Part shown: positions 24,829 through 34,112 of the stretch, in pieces
How the letters are laid out: every line of letters starts with the position of its first letter
Numbering within the stretch: the first letter of the stretch is position 1
Origin: Tritonibacter horizontis
GTDB taxonomy: Bacteria; Pseudomonadota; Alphaproteobacteria; Rhodobacterales; Rhodobacteraceae
Length of the DNA: 64,000 nt
Reading direction: 5' to 3'
NCBI RefSeq assembly: GCF_001518015.1
Contig: NZ_LPUY01000138.1
Location: 62,001-126,000, forward strand
Made by a program: the position numbers and the translations under genes
Notes under the pieces: generated by a model
What the model saw: only the letters and a program-made list of their open reading frames with translations
The model's database searches: none
Told to the model about the DNA's origin: nothing

Positions 24829-26091
24829 TCAGCTGCGCCCTTTCCAGGGCACCAGGAAATCCTCGGCCTTGCGCATCAAGATATCAATGCCGTAGCCGAT
24901 GACCCCAATCAGGATGATCCCCATCAGGACGATATCCGTCAGCTGGAATTTCGACGCGGCGATGATCATCATGCCGGCCCCTTTCTGCGCCGCGACCAGT
25001 TCAGCCGCAACCACCGTCCCCCAGCAAACCCCCATGGCCACCCGCGCGCCGGTAAAGATCTCCGGCAGCGAATTTGGCACGATCACATGGCGCAGGATCT
25101 GCGGCTTGGACGCCCCCAGCGAATAGGCGGCGTGCACCTTGGTGATATTGACGCCCGACACCCCGGCCCGGGCCGCAATGGTCATGATCCACAGCGCCGC
25201 AAGGAACAGCAGAACGATCTTGCCGCTTTCCCAGATGCCAAACCAGATGATCACCAGCGGGATCAGCGCCAGCGGCGGCACCGGGCGCATGAATTCCACA
25301 ATCGGATCGAACCAGCCGCGCACCCAGGAGCTGAGCCCCATCGCATAGCCAAGCGGGATCCCAACAAGCGAGCCAAGCACGAACCCCGCCAGCACCCGCA
25401 ACAGCGACCAGCCCAGATGTTCCCAGAGGGTGAAGTTTTGATAGCCTTCGGAGGCGATCTCGACAAAGCGCGCGAACACGGCCTCGGGGCTGGGCATCCA
25501 GATCGGTTCCATCTGGAACCCCTTGTCGGGTTCAAAATTCAACGCGCCGCGCCGGGACATGGTGACATGGCCGTTGGGCACGGTCACTGTCTCTCCGGGG
25601 AGCAGCGGCTGGCCTTCGACCGCGGTCACGGTGACGTCGTCACCGTCGTTATCGGCCGCCTTGACCAGCACCGACCGCCAGGCCGCGACCTTGTCGGCAT
25701 CGTTCTGGGCAAAGCCGGGGTTGGGAGCGATTTCCGGCGTCTCGGCCTCCGCGCCGAATTCATGGACCCGGATGACCACCGTCGCCTCGGCCGTCTCACC
25801 GGTCGCGGAGGTCGCGGTATAGGTGAAACTGGTGTCGCCGCGAAACGGGCCCGGCACATGGATCGGCACCAGTTTGGAGCCGGTGAAGGCCCCCCAGATC
25901 AAGAAGATCACCAGGATCGAGATAACCGAGGCCGCGCGGTTCGGGGTGATGGCGCTTTCGTCGCCAAAGGTCACTGTCTTGAGGCTGGTGAAATTCACCC
26001 CCGTGCGCATCCGGTCCTGCAGACGGTCAACAATGAAATAAGAGGCTGCGAACAGCGCCACATAGGCCAGAAGGATCAGCAGACCAGTCAT
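24829..26091 (-). CDS. tauC: Taurine-type ABC transporter permease with an inserted extracytoplasmic domain
   Basis: A 420-residue permease, about 140 residues longer than usual TauC/SsuC. The core (about 200-420) has the family helices and EAA-type loop ('AAYSLGASKPQILRHVIVPNSLPEIF', partly quoted). The extra N-terminal part has two membrane helices (about 3-20 and 53-70). It is followed by about 120 residues with beta-sandwich features: 'FTYTATSATGETAEATVVIRV', then 'DNDGDDVTVTAVEG' and 'GALNFEPDKGF', closely resembling cadherin-like/VCBS Ig modules. By topology this module faces the periplasm. The gene overlaps the ATPase gene by four bases. Confidence 0.82.
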   Translation of the reverse strand: MTGLLILLAYVALFAASYFIVDRLQDRMRTGVNFTSLKTVTFGDESAITPNRAASVISILVIFLIWGAFTGSKLVPIHVPGPFRGDTSFTYTATSATGETAEATVVIRVHEFGAEAETPEIAPNPGFAQNDADKVAAWRSVLVKAADNDGDDVTVTAVEGQPLLPGETVTVPNGHVTMSRRGALNFEPDKGFQMEPIWMPSPEAVFARFVEIASEGYQNFTLWEHLGWSLLRVLAGFVLGSLVGIPLGYAMGLSSWVRGWFDPIVEFMRPVPPLALIPLVIIWFGIWESGKIVLLFLAALWIMTIAARAGVSGVNITKVHAAYSLGASKPQILRHVIVPNSLPEIFTGARVAMGVCWGTVVAAELVAAQKGAGMMIIAASKFQLTDIVLMGIILIGVIGYGIDILMRKAEDFLVPWKGRS

Positions 26092-26894
26092 GCCGCGCCC
26101 TCCGTCCGGCCCATGATTTCCTCTTCCATTTCCCAGATCATCGACAGGATTTCATCGCGGGTCTCGGCAAAACCGTCGAGTTTCTTGACGGCGCGCAGAT
26201 CCATGTTGACCCCCTGTTCGGCAAAGGGCAGCCGGTATTCCTTGTGGATGCGACCGGGACGCGGCGCCATCACCAGCAGCCGTTCGCCCAGCAGCAGCGC
26301 TTCTTCGACGGAATGGGTGATCAGGATCACGGTCTTGCCGCTCTTTTTCCAGAGCTTGAGCACCAGCGCCTGCATTTTCTCGCGCGTCAGCGCGTCCAGC
26401 GCCCCCAGCGGTTCGTCCATCAGGATCACGTCGGGGTCATTGGCCAGGCACCGCGCCAGCGCCACCCGCTGCTGCATGCCGCCAGAGAGTTCATAGACCG
26501 CCTTTTCGCCAAAATCCTGCAGGCCGACGGTTTCCAGCAGCTGGTCGCAGATCTCGTTGCGCGCCGCCATTGCCATCCCTTTCATGCGGGGGCCGAATTC
26601 GACGTTTTCCCGCACGCTCATCCATTCGAAGAGGGCCCCTTTCTGGAACACCATGCCGCGTTCCGGCGCCGGTCCCCTGACGGTATGACCGTTCATCCGC
26701 ACCGCGCCATCGGTGGGCGCCAGAAAGCCCGCGCAAATGTTCAGAAGGGTCGTCTTGCCGCATCCCGAAGGACCAAGAACGGACATCAGCTCACCCTTTC
26801 CGATCTCGATGGAGACATCTTGCAAGGCCTGGATATGCGTGCCGTTGGGCAAGTCAAATCGCATCGACAGGTGATCAATGTGGAGACCGTCCAT
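26088..26894 (-). CDS. tauB: Taurine-type ABC transporter ATP-binding protein
   Basis: A 268-residue ABC ATPase of the nitrate/sulfonate/taurine group. Walker A is GPSGCGKTT, the signature LSGGMQQR, Walker B VILMDEPLGALD, and the switch region ITHSVEEA. The ATG at 26894 follows AGGAG at six bases; the longer frame is not supported. It lies between tauA and tauC. The C-terminal 40 residues (KLDGFAETRDEILSMIWEME onward) form the usual short helical tail. Confidence 0.88.
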   Translation of the reverse strand: MDGLHIDHLSMRFDLPNGTHIQALQDVSIEIGKGELMSVLGPSGCGKTTLLNICAGFLAPTDGAVRMNGHTVRGPAPERGMVFQKGALFEWMSVRENVEFGPRMKGMAMAARNEICDQLLETVGLQDFGEKAVYELSGGMQQRVALARCLANDPDVILMDEPLGALDALTREKMQALVLKLWKKSGKTVILITHSVEEALLLGERLLVMAPRPGRIHKEYRLPFAEQGVNMDLRAVKKLDGFAETRDEILSMIWEMEEEIMGRTEGAA

Positions 26895-26973
26895 GAGGAG
26901 CTCCTGCTCTCTGTGTGAAATGGAAAGGAAAGTGGCGCCAGATGCGGCGCCACTCTCGAAAGGCTGCGGCTGG

Positions 26974-27966
26974 TTAGTCCGCCACAGCCGCGAGGAAGCT
27001 CGCATCCACGGTGGAGGCATAGCTGTCCAGCGCCTTCGGGATCGAGCCCGCTTCGGCAAAGACGCCCGCCACGCCGATCATGAAGTCCTGAACCCCGCCG
27101 CCCAGCCATTTCTCGCTCAGCGCGTCTTCGGTTGAAGGGAAGGTGAAGGTGGCAATGGTCGCCTCGGTATCGGCGACATCCATGCCGGCGTCCTTGGCGA
27201 TCACTTCGATCATCTTGTCCTTGTCGGTGCCCGCGTTCCACATCGCGTTGGCTTCTGCGGTGACCGCGAGGAATTTGGTCATCAGCTCGCCATCACTGGC
27301 AACAAAATCGGACGGTGCGGAGATCACATCGAACACCAGAATGCCGGCCGCTTCCTTTTCGGCCCCGGTCATCAGCACATTGCCGTGTTCTTTCATCCGG
27401 CGCAGCGCCCCGCCCCAGCCACAGACCATATCGAGCGAGCCCTGGGCAAAGGCCGCAGCGCCTTCTGGCGGGGCCATGTCAACGATCTCCATCGTGGTGA
27501 TGTCTACGTCGAAATGCTCCATCTGCTTGAGAAACCCAAAATGCGCCGCCGTGCCAATCGGCACCCCGACGCGTTTGCCTTCCAGCTCCTTGGCCGAGGC
27601 ACCGTCGATTTCCAGCGTCTCGGCCACCACGCAGTTGTCGTTTTCCGAGTATCCGACCGCGATGTCTGTGATCACCAGATCCTGTCCTGCGGAGGCCGCC
27701 ACGACGAAGGGCGGCAGACCCTGGCTGACGGCGATCTGAACGTCGCCGGACGCCATCGCCGCGGACATAGCGGTGCCGGTGTCAAAAGCCACCCAGTTGA
27801 TGCCGACCCCCATCGCCTCTTCATAGGTGCCCATCGCCTTGGCATATTGGAACGGCATCGGCCATTCGAGGAAATAGGCAACTGTAATATCTTCGGCCAT
27901 TGCCGTGGTGCCCATCATCAGGGCGAGGGCCGTGGATGTGCCGCAAAGTGTGGTCTTGAAAGACAT
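26974..27966 (-). CDS. tauA: Taurine-type ABC transporter substrate-binding protein
   Basis: A 330-residue periplasmic binding protein. It has a signal peptide (about 1-24, ending TTAMA) and the TauA/SsuA-like fold: 'GVGINWVAFDTGTAMSAAMASGDVQIAVS' (in part), 'ELEGKRVGVPIGTAAHF' and 'AFAQGSLDMVCGWGGAL'. The ATG at 27966 is preceded by GGAGG. First gene of tauABC on the minus strand. Taurine is the likely but unproven ligand; other aliphatic sulfonates or amines are possible. The upstream 250 bases hold a spaced direct repeat that may be the regulator site. Confidence 0.85.
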   Translation of the reverse strand: MSFKTTLCGTSTALALMMGTTAMAEDITVAYFLEWPMPFQYAKAMGTYEEAMGVGINWVAFDTGTAMSAAMASGDVQIAVSQGLPPFVVAASAGQDLVITDIAVGYSENDNCVVAETLEIDGASAKELEGKRVGVPIGTAAHFGFLKQMEHFDVDITTMEIVDMAPPEGAAAFAQGSLDMVCGWGGALRRMKEHGNVLMTGAEKEAAGILVFDVISAPSDFVASDGELMTKFLAVTAEANAMWNAGTDKDKMIEVIAKDAGMDVADTEATIATFTFPSTEDALSEKWLGGGVQDFMIGVAGVFAEAGSIPKALDSYASTVDASFLAAVAD

Positions 27967-28120
27967 GTGGGTTCCTCCGTGTTGAACCGGTATCGCGATC
28001 AATCGCTTTTTCTGGAGGTCGCTCTTTTTAGAAATTTTTATGCTGACCTGCGCAAATGCTTACGATGAAGACCCGGTCTGACAACTGTCACAGCACCACT
28101 GGCCCCACGGAAACTGGATT

Positions 28121-28174
28121 CTGGGCTTATCCGTCAGGATTTTTTGCCTCTTTGGGGGCAAACTGGTCTTATCG
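28121..28174. promoter_or_regulatory. Spaced direct repeat with central inverted repeat upstream of tauA
   Basis: CTGGGCTTATC (28121-28131) and CTGGTCTTATC (28163-28173) match at 10 of 11 bases and start 42 bases apart, about four helical turns. Between them TTTGCC/GGCAAA (28143-28148/28157-28162) is an inverted repeat. MocR-family TauR regulators are reported to use CTGGAC-type direct repeats, so this may be a TauR-like site. It is about 155 bases from tauA and close to the end of the next gene. Confidence 0.35.
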
Positions 28175-28217
28175 GAGGGCACAGCTGCGGCGCGCGCGCA
28201 CCGCCAGCGTCAACGGC

Positions 28218-29702
28218 TCAACTGCCGTAGACCTGCCCCCAGCGCAGCAGCAGCGCGTGTTGCAGGCGTTTGGCGCGGGCATTCCAGCTGCGCGCACCGG
28301 GCGGGCGTTCACGTTCGGCGCGGCTGATACGGTCACGCGCCGGCAGATCCGCCGAGAAAATGGCAAAGGCCAGCTCCCTGCCGTCTTCGGCGGTCACAAA
28401 GCCCCCCAGCCCGGAGACAAAATTGAGCGTTCCAGTCTTGGCGGCGATCTTGACCGGGTGACCCTTGATCGGGCGCCCCTTGTCATCCTGCAGGTAAATC
28501 GGTTTCAGCAACGGCTTTAACACGCCGCCCTGCTGGGCCACCACCAGCGCGCGCACCAGATCGTGTGCGGTCAGGCGAGAGGCCTCGCCCAGACCGGAGT
28601 GATCAACCAGATGGGTCTGCTGCATCCCGTAGGTCTGCGCGGCCCAATCGCTCATCCGGCGGCCAGAATCGGACAGGGAGGTCGGTCGCCCCCCGCGCTG
28701 CAGGCTGGCGGTCATGCCGATCATTTCCGCCATCAGATTGTTGGAGTATTTCAGCATCGCCAGCAAAAGCTGCGACAGTTGCGCGCTTTGATGCTGCGCC
28801 AGGACGGTGCCGGATGGCAGGCGGTCGATCTGTTTCGGGGTCGGCAGGGCAATGCCATGGGACCGCGCCAGCGTCTGAAACACGTCACCCACATAAAGCG
28901 CCGGATTGCGCACCGGCAACCAGCGCGAGCCGCCGTTGCCCAGCGCGCTGCTGGCCACGGTCCACTGGTCGATGCCGGAGTGTTCCGCGTAGGTATAGAC
29001 CGGTGCCGCGCGGCGCACGACCGCCATTTTCGAGGTGAAGACCTCCGGGCGATATTTCTCGGTCCGGGCGTCCATGCTGACAGCCCAGGCGCTGCCGGCG
29101 CGTTTCCATTCAAAATGCACGCGGTTGAAATTGAGCGCGACCCCCGACACTGCGGGGCTGTAGCCGACATGATCCGGCTGACCGGGATCAATCGAGGCCA
29201 CATGCGGCAACAGCCCATCCCAGATCAGGAACTGGCCGCGTATTTCGCGCAGACCGGCGGATTTCAATCCCGCCGCCAGCTCTGCCAGATCATTGGTATC
29301 AAGGGTCGGATCGCCGCCGCCGACAAAAACCAGATCGCCGTGCAAAATCCCGTTCTGAACCGGGCCGGTTGCGATCAGCCGCGTGCTGAACCGGTATCCG
29401 GCACCGAGACTGTCCAGCGCATAAAGCGTTGTCAGGATTTTTGCCACGCTGGCCGGGGGCAACCCCTTGTCGCCCTCAACCGTCTCCAACACCTGGCCGC
29501 TCCGGGCATCGGCCACGGCGCAGACCACCTCGCCAGAGATCTTGGCGCCTTGAAGCACCGCCTTCAGCCCATCCCGGCCCGGGCTGAGCGGATTGAGGCC
29601 GCGCATTTTCGGGCGCGGCGTATAGGTCGGAGCATTTGCAAACGCAGGGCCGGAACCGAGCGTTGCGAGAGCGGAGGAGATAAAGGCGCGACGAGAGATC
29701 AT
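28218..29702 (-). CDS. dacB: D-alanyl-D-alanine carboxypeptidase/endopeptidase (PBP4, peptidase S13)
   Basis: A 494-residue periplasmic low-molecular-weight penicillin-binding protein that trims peptidoglycan peptides and cross-links. A signal peptide (MISRRAFISSALATLGSG, twin-Arg-like) precedes the catalytic motifs SxxK (ASVAKIL), SxN (YSNNLMAE) and KTG (AKTGTLNF). The large insertion between SxxK and SxN typical of S13 peptidases is present. It is a single gene on the minus strand between tauA and nadD. Confidence 0.92.
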   Translation of the reverse strand: MISRRAFISSALATLGSGPAFANAPTYTPRPKMRGLNPLSPGRDGLKAVLQGAKISGEVVCAVADARSGQVLETVEGDKGLPPASVAKILTTLYALDSLGAGYRFSTRLIATGPVQNGILHGDLVFVGGGDPTLDTNDLAELAAGLKSAGLREIRGQFLIWDGLLPHVASIDPGQPDHVGYSPAVSGVALNFNRVHFEWKRAGSAWAVSMDARTEKYRPEVFTSKMAVVRRAAPVYTYAEHSGIDQWTVASSALGNGGSRWLPVRNPALYVGDVFQTLARSHGIALPTPKQIDRLPSGTVLAQHQSAQLSQLLLAMLKYSNNLMAEMIGMTASLQRGGRPTSLSDSGRRMSDWAAQTYGMQQTHLVDHSGLGEASRLTAHDLVRALVVAQQGGVLKPLLKPIYLQDDKGRPIKGHPVKIAAKTGTLNFVSGLGGFVTAEDGRELAFAIFSADLPARDRISRAERERPPGARSWNARAKRLQHALLLRWGQVYGS

Positions 29703-29806
29703 GGTGCGTATTTTGAATCAAATTCCCTGCCATTCGGCAAATGCTTTGATGGGAAAATGAAAAATAAGTGTCGTGACAGGACACCTTTGTCCCCAAACGG
29801 GTCAGC

Positions 29807-30409
29807 CTAACCCGACCACTCACCCCGGTTGCGGATCTCGGTCGAGGATGCATTGACCATCGGCACGTTCAGAAAACACCAGGCCGGGGCGTCGGCGCGG
29901 GCCAGCCGCTGGCTCTGGCTGGCGGGAATACGGGCGTTACCAAAAGCACGGGCGGCGGGCGACAGCCGTGCCGAGATCCGCTCGCCCGGGCGGGCCAGAA
30001 CCCCAACCGGCACCGTGTTGAGGATATCGCGCCAGTCTTTCCAGCGGTGGAAATGGGCGAGGTTGTCCGCGCCCATCAACCAGACAAAGCGCACATGCGG
30101 ATAGACCTGGCGCAAATGGCGCAGGGTCTGCGCCGTGTAGCGGGTGCCAAGCCGGGCCTCGATATCCGAAATCCGCACGCGCGGGTGATCCATCATGCGC
30201 GCCGCCGCCTGCATCCGCCGGGCCATCGACGCGGGCGGATTTTCCTTGAGCGGATTGCCCGGCGTAATCAGCCACCACAGCTGGTCGAGGTCGAACCGTT
30301 TGAGCGCGGCCCGCGAGATCTGCACATGCCCCTGATGGGGCGGATCAAAAGATCCACCCAAGAGACCCACGGTCATGCCGGGGCGCAGAAAGGGATACGC
30401 AGGTTTCAT
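29807..30409 (-). CDS. nadD: Nicotinate-nucleotide adenylyltransferase
   Basis: A 200-residue cytoplasmic enzyme that makes nicotinate adenine dinucleotide from NaMN and ATP. '[23 protein letters not shown]' (in part) carries the GSFDPxHxGH nucleotidyltransferase motif, '[11 protein letters not shown]' the substrate loop, and '[15 protein letters not shown]' the C-terminal (T/H)xxxISSTxIR motif. With the glutamine-dependent nadE at 43.8 kb, two NAD biosynthesis steps are encoded in this window, though not together. Confidence 0.94.
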   Translation of the reverse strand: MKPAYPFLRPGMTVGLLGGSFDPPHQGHVQISRAALKRFDLDQLWWLITPGNPLKENPPASMARRMQAAARMMDHPRVRISDIEARLGTRYTAQTLRHLRQVYPHVRFVWLMGADNLAHFHRWKDWRDILNTVPVGVLARPGERISARLSPAARAFGNARIPASQSQRLARADAPAWCFLNVPMVNASSTEIRNRGEWSG

Positions 30410-30477
30410 CGCGGAATTGATGCACAGATTTGGACGGCGATAGCAACGGCGGATGGCAGGGACGCGTGGCAGGGGGC

Positions 30478-30513
30478 AAAAAGAACGGGCCTCTCCGGAT
30501 CGGAAAGGCCCGT
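30478..30513 (-). terminator. Terminator of ettA
   Basis: ACGGGCCT/AGGCCCGT (8 perfect pairs, 30485-30492/30506-30513) is followed on the minus strand by TCTTTTTG. It lies 30 bases beyond the ettA stop. Confidence 0.8.
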
Positions 30514-30542
30514 CGCATCTGTCCTGTCTGAACCCGAGGCGG

Positions 30543-32210
30543 TTAGCGCACGAATTTCTTGTGCTTCAGGCGCTTGGGCTCCAGCGCGTCGGGGCCCAGA
30601 CGGCGTTTCTTGTCTTCTTCGTAGTCCTCGAAGTTGCCTTCGAACCATTCCGCATGGGCATCGCCTTCAAAGGCAAGGATATGGGTGCAGATCCGGTCGA
30701 GGAAGAAACGGTCGTGCGAGATCACCACCGCGCAGCCCGCGAAATCCACCAGCGCATCCTCGAGCGCCCGCAGGGTTTCCACATCCAGGTCGTTGGTCGG
30801 TTCGTCGAGGAGGAGCACATTGCCGCCCTCTTTCAGCAGGCGGGCCATATGGACCCGGTTGCGTTCCCCGCCCGAGAGCAGCGACAGTTTCTTTTGCTGG
30901 TCGCCGCCCTTGAAGTTGAAGGAGGAACAATAAGCGCGGGAATTGACCTGCGCATCGCCCAGTTCGATGATTTCAGCGCCGCCCGAGATCGCTTCCCAGA
31001 CCGTATCGCCGTCGTTGAGATCGTCGCGGGACTGGTCAACATACGACAGCTTGACCGTGTCGCCGTATTCCACCGTGCCCTCGTCAGGCTGTTCCTGACC
31101 GGTCAGCATCCGGAACAGGGTCGATTTACCGGCCCCGTTGGGGCCGATGACACCGACGATCCCGCCCGGCGGCAGGGAGAATTCCAGACCGTCGATCAGC
31201 AGCGTGTCGCCAAAGCCCTTTTTCAGGCCGCTGACCTCGATCACCTTGGAGCCAAGCCGCGGACCGTTGGGGATGACGATCTGCGCGCGGCCGACTTTTT
31301 CGCGTTCAGAGGTATTGGCCATCTCGTTATAGGCCGCGATCCGGGCCTTGGATTTGGCCTGACGGGCCTTTTGGCCCTGCTGCATCCATTCCAGTTCGCG
31401 TTCCAGGGTCTTTTGCTTGGCCTTGTCTTCGCGCGCTTCGTGCTGCAGGCGTTTGGCCTTCTGCTCCAGCCAGCTGGAATAGTTGCCCTCATAGGGAATG
31501 CCCCGCCCCCGGTCGAGTTCGAGAATCCAGCCGGTGATGTCATCCAGGAAATACCGGTCGTGGGTGACGCAGAGGATGGTGCCCTTGTAGTCGATCAGAT
31601 GCTGTTGCAGCCAGGCGATGGTTTCCGCGTCCAGGTGGTTGGTCGGTTCGTCAAGAAGCAGCATATCGGGCGCTTCCAGCAGCAGCTTGCACAGGGCCAC
31701 CCGGCGCCGTTCACCGCCCGACAGGTCCTTGATCGGCGCGTCGTCCGGCGGGCAGCGCAGCGCCTCCATCGACACGTCCACCTGACTGTCCAGATCCCAG
31801 AGGTTTTCGGAATCAATCGCATCCTGAAGGGTCGTCATCTCCTCCATCAGCTCGTCGGTATAGTTTTCCGCCATTTCAACCGCGATCTGGTTGAAGCGGT
31901 CCACCTTCGCCTTTTTCTCCGCCACGCCGAGCATGACATTCTCGCGCACGGTCAGCGTCTCGTCCAGCTGCGGTTCCTGTGGCAGGTAGCCAACTTTTGC
32001 GCCTTCGGCCGACCAGGCCTCGCCGGTGAAATCCGTGTCGAGGCCGGCCATGATCCGCATCAGGGTCGACTTACCGGAGCCGTTGACGCCGACCACACCG
32101 ATTTTCACACCCGGAAGGAAGGACAGGTGGATGTTTTCAAAGCATTTCTTGCCGCCGGGATAGGTCTTGGAGACACCCTGCATATGGTAAACGTACTGGT
32201 AGGAAGCCAT
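30543..32210 (-). CDS. ettA: Energy-dependent translational throttle protein EttA (ABC-F)
   Basis: A 555-residue ABC-F ATPase that binds the ribosomal E site and gates the first peptide bonds according to the ATP/ADP ratio. Two ABC domains have Walker A motifs GVNGSGKST and GPNGAGKST and signatures LSGGERRR and LSGGERNR. They are joined by the P-site tRNA-interaction linker (basic, Lys/Gln/Arg-rich, about 245-300). The N-terminus '[19 protein letters not shown]' is EttA-specific. The length is normal. It is a single gene with its own terminator. Confidence 0.95.
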   Translation of the reverse strand: MASYQYVYHMQGVSKTYPGGKKCFENIHLSFLPGVKIGVVGVNGSGKSTLMRIMAGLDTDFTGEAWSAEGAKVGYLPQEPQLDETLTVRENVMLGVAEKKAKVDRFNQIAVEMAENYTDELMEEMTTLQDAIDSENLWDLDSQVDVSMEALRCPPDDAPIKDLSGGERRRVALCKLLLEAPDMLLLDEPTNHLDAETIAWLQQHLIDYKGTILCVTHDRYFLDDITGWILELDRGRGIPYEGNYSSWLEQKAKRLQHEAREDKAKQKTLERELEWMQQGQKARQAKSKARIAAYNEMANTSEREKVGRAQIVIPNGPRLGSKVIEVSGLKKGFGDTLLIDGLEFSLPPGGIVGVIGPNGAGKSTLFRMLTGQEQPDEGTVEYGDTVKLSYVDQSRDDLNDGDTVWEAISGGAEIIELGDAQVNSRAYCSSFNFKGGDQQKKLSLLSGGERNRVHMARLLKEGGNVLLLDEPTNDLDVETLRALEDALVDFAGCAVVISHDRFFLDRICTHILAFEGDAHAEWFEGNFEDYEEDKKRRLGPDALEPKRLKHKKFVR

Positions 32211-32340
32211 TCGTGTTGCTCCGTCATAAAGGGAAACTGGTTGGCAGGTGTGATAACGCGTGTGCCCGGCAGGGGCAATCGCTGCTGCGCAGACCGTGGC
32301 TGCGGTCGCACTTGCGGTGCAACCGGCAGTTTCGCGCTCA

Positions 32341-32362
32341 AATGACGTGCCATAGCGTCATT
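32341..32362. promoter_or_regulatory. Inverted repeat between ettA and the small membrane protein genes
   Basis: AATGACG/CGTCATT (7 perfect pairs, 8-base loop) lies midway in the divergent 229-base gap and is followed on the plus strand by TTCC. It may be an operator or a weak attenuator. Nothing else in the gap is recognisable. Confidence 0.3.
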
Positions 32363-32439
32363 TTCCTTAGTTTTGCCGGATTTTTCGACGACACTCGATC
32401 CTGAGCCCGCCACGTCAGGCAGGCGACAGGAGATTCGCT

Positions 32440-32649
32440 ATGGTTGTGGGACATATCCTCGTTGCAATTCTTGCGAGCATGACGGCCGCGCTGTCCGCAG
32501 GCTATGTCTTCGACGCATCCTTTTGGATCTGTTGTTTCATTTACGTTCTCTCCGGTTGTGTCAGCGCCTGTTGTGTCGCTGGCTTTTCCATCGCGAAACT
32601 GGCGCGGGACCGACGCATCCAAGCCGCGCATCCGCTTGCGAACGCCTAG
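32440..32649 (+). CDS. Small membrane protein of unknown function, paralogue 1
   Basis: A 69-residue protein consisting of two hydrophobic helices (about 3-22 and 27-50) and a short basic tail. AGGAG stands seven bases before the ATG. It contains FWIC-x2-IY-x3-G-x2-SA-x2-V in helix 2, a pattern shared with the 78-residue protein encoded 280 bases downstream, so the two are paralogues. Both termini are probably cytoplasmic. No family is recognised. Confidence 0.7.
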   Translation: MVVGHILVAILASMTAALSAGYVFDASFWICCFIYVLSGCVSACCVAGFSIAKLARDRRIQAAHPLANA

Positions 32650-32931
32650 ACTTACTTCTCTGGCCTGCCAGGCCCGAGGCCATCGTCAAAGCAATACCCC
32701 GCGCAAGCGGCTGCATTTACCTTCGTTAAAATGGTCACAGGACCTCTCATCTGTTAACCTTTTGGAAAGGAAGACGACTTAATTTTTAGCCCTGAGGACC
32801 AAGGATTTTGACGCTTTCAAGCAAAAAGACAAACTGAGTGAGCGTTGAGCAGAAGTTTCGTGAGCACGTCGCGTATGGTGGATAGCCTGGGATAAACCCG
32901 GCTGTGGAAGCATAGGAAGAGGTCAGATCAA

Positions 32932-33168
32932 ATGGCTATTCTAGGACTGCTTTTCGGTATGATTGCCGGTCTTGTGACCGGATCCATCGCCATGTTTTCC
33001 TTCGGTCTGCCGTTCTGGATCTGCCTCGGCATCTACGCGATCGTCGGCGCGCTCTCTGCACTCAGTGTCACCTGCATCGCCTATGTCCTGCGCAGCGAAC
33101 CAGGCGCCGATCCAAGTGATCAGGACGGCTGGTCCGCGTCCAAGAAACAACGCACAGCCACCGGGTGA
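32932..33168 (+). CDS. Small membrane protein of unknown function, paralogue 2
   Basis: A 78-residue protein with two hydrophobic helices (about 2-24 and 28-50) and a hydrophilic, charged C-terminus. GAGG lies nine bases before the ATG. It shares FWIC-x2-IY-x3-G-x2-SA-x2-V with the preceding small protein. The 282-base gap between the two genes has no other reading frame I would accept. Tandem paralogues of this size suggest expression under different conditions or a hetero-oligomer; this is speculation. Confidence 0.7.
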   Translation: MAILGLLFGMIAGLVTGSIAMFSFGLPFWICLGIYAIVGALSALSVTCIAYVLRSEPGADPSDQDGWSASKKQRTATG

Positions 33169-33367
33169 AGATGCCGCCTCTTGAAGATCTGGCATCTGCG
33201 TCGGCTTTCGGCGCCCCGTGCCCGTGACATGGGACCTGTGGCGCGGGACCTGTAGCAAAGGCTGAAACACGGGTCAGAACCTCAAGCCGGACCCTCAGGC
33301 AGAAACTCAACCCCACATTCAGGCCGAAGTTCAGACCAAAATCGCGGCTGGCACCAGGCCTGCCCCC

Positions 33368-34060
33368 CTACCCGTCTTCTCGGGTTTCATTCTGCCCGGC
33401 GTCGCGTGCCGCGATCCGGTCCAGCAGGTCGAGGACAACCGGGCCAAGCGCGTCAATGTTGGCCGCAACCCCTAACGCGTTGGGATGAATACCGTCGGGC
33501 TGCAAATAGGTCCCGAACGCCGCCGGGTCCTGACCTGCGGCCTTTACGATCCCTTCAAAGGCATAAGGGTGCAGCAGCACACCATGAGAGGCAACCAGCG
33601 CCGGGTAGATCTGGTCAAATTCCGCTTTGTATTCGGGGCCGAAATTCAATGGCGCCTCCATCCCGATCAGCATCACCTGTGCACCGGCTGCCTGCGCCGC
33701 ATCTACGATCTGGGTGAGATGACGCCGTGCCGCCGCCGGAGGAAGGCCGCGCAGCACATCGTTGCCGCCCAGCAGGACGATCACCCCGTCGGGCGCTTCT
33801 GCCAGCGTCCAGTCGATGCGGGCCGCGCCCCCCGCCGTGGTATCGCCGGAAACGCCGGCATTCAGGATGTCGACATCCCCGCCCTGCGCTTCGAGCCAGG
33901 CCTCCAGCTGTGGCACAAACCCCTGATCCTGCGGCAGGCCATAGCCCTGCACCAGACTGTCGCCAAAGGCGGCCAACCTGACCGGTTCCGCCGCAGTCAT
34001 CGCCCCCGACACCGTAAATACAACCAAAGTAGCTGCAATTTTCTTCAGGAACTTGTGCAT
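33368..34060 (-). CDS. tesA: Arylesterase/lysophospholipase, SGNH (GDSL) hydrolase, TesA-like
   Basis: A 230-residue periplasmic esterase. The signal peptide (about 1-22) starts at the ATG at 34060, which has GGAGG ten bases upstream. Block I AFGDSLVQGYGL carries the Ser nucleophile, block III GGNDVL, and block V DGIHPN supplies Asp and His. It is divergent from a YbbA/YbbP-type exporter, the same tesA-ybbAP arrangement as in enterobacteria, which supports the assignment. The physiological substrate is unknown. Confidence 0.9.
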   Translation of the reverse strand: MHKFLKKIAATLVVFTVSGAMTAAEPVRLAAFGDSLVQGYGLPQDQGFVPQLEAWLEAQGGDVDILNAGVSGDTTAGGAARIDWTLAEAPDGVIVLLGGNDVLRGLPPAAARRHLTQIVDAAQAAGAQVMLIGMEAPLNFGPEYKAEFDQIYPALVASHGVLLHPYAFEGIVKAAGQDPAAFGTYLQPDGIHPNALGVAANIDALGPVVLDLLDRIAARDAGQNETREDG

Positions 34061-34112
34061 AGCTGTGGAACCTCCATATCCAATGAGAGCAAAACAAACA
34101 GGTTGCATCCAC

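Noticed and set aside
30453-32345. 630-residue plus-strand open frame
   Set aside because: Antisense shadow of ettA.
33169-33367. Loosely repetitive CTCAGGC/TTCAGGC stretch before tesA's end
   Set aside because: Period and identity are too irregular to call a repeat; no reading frame or hairpin stands out.
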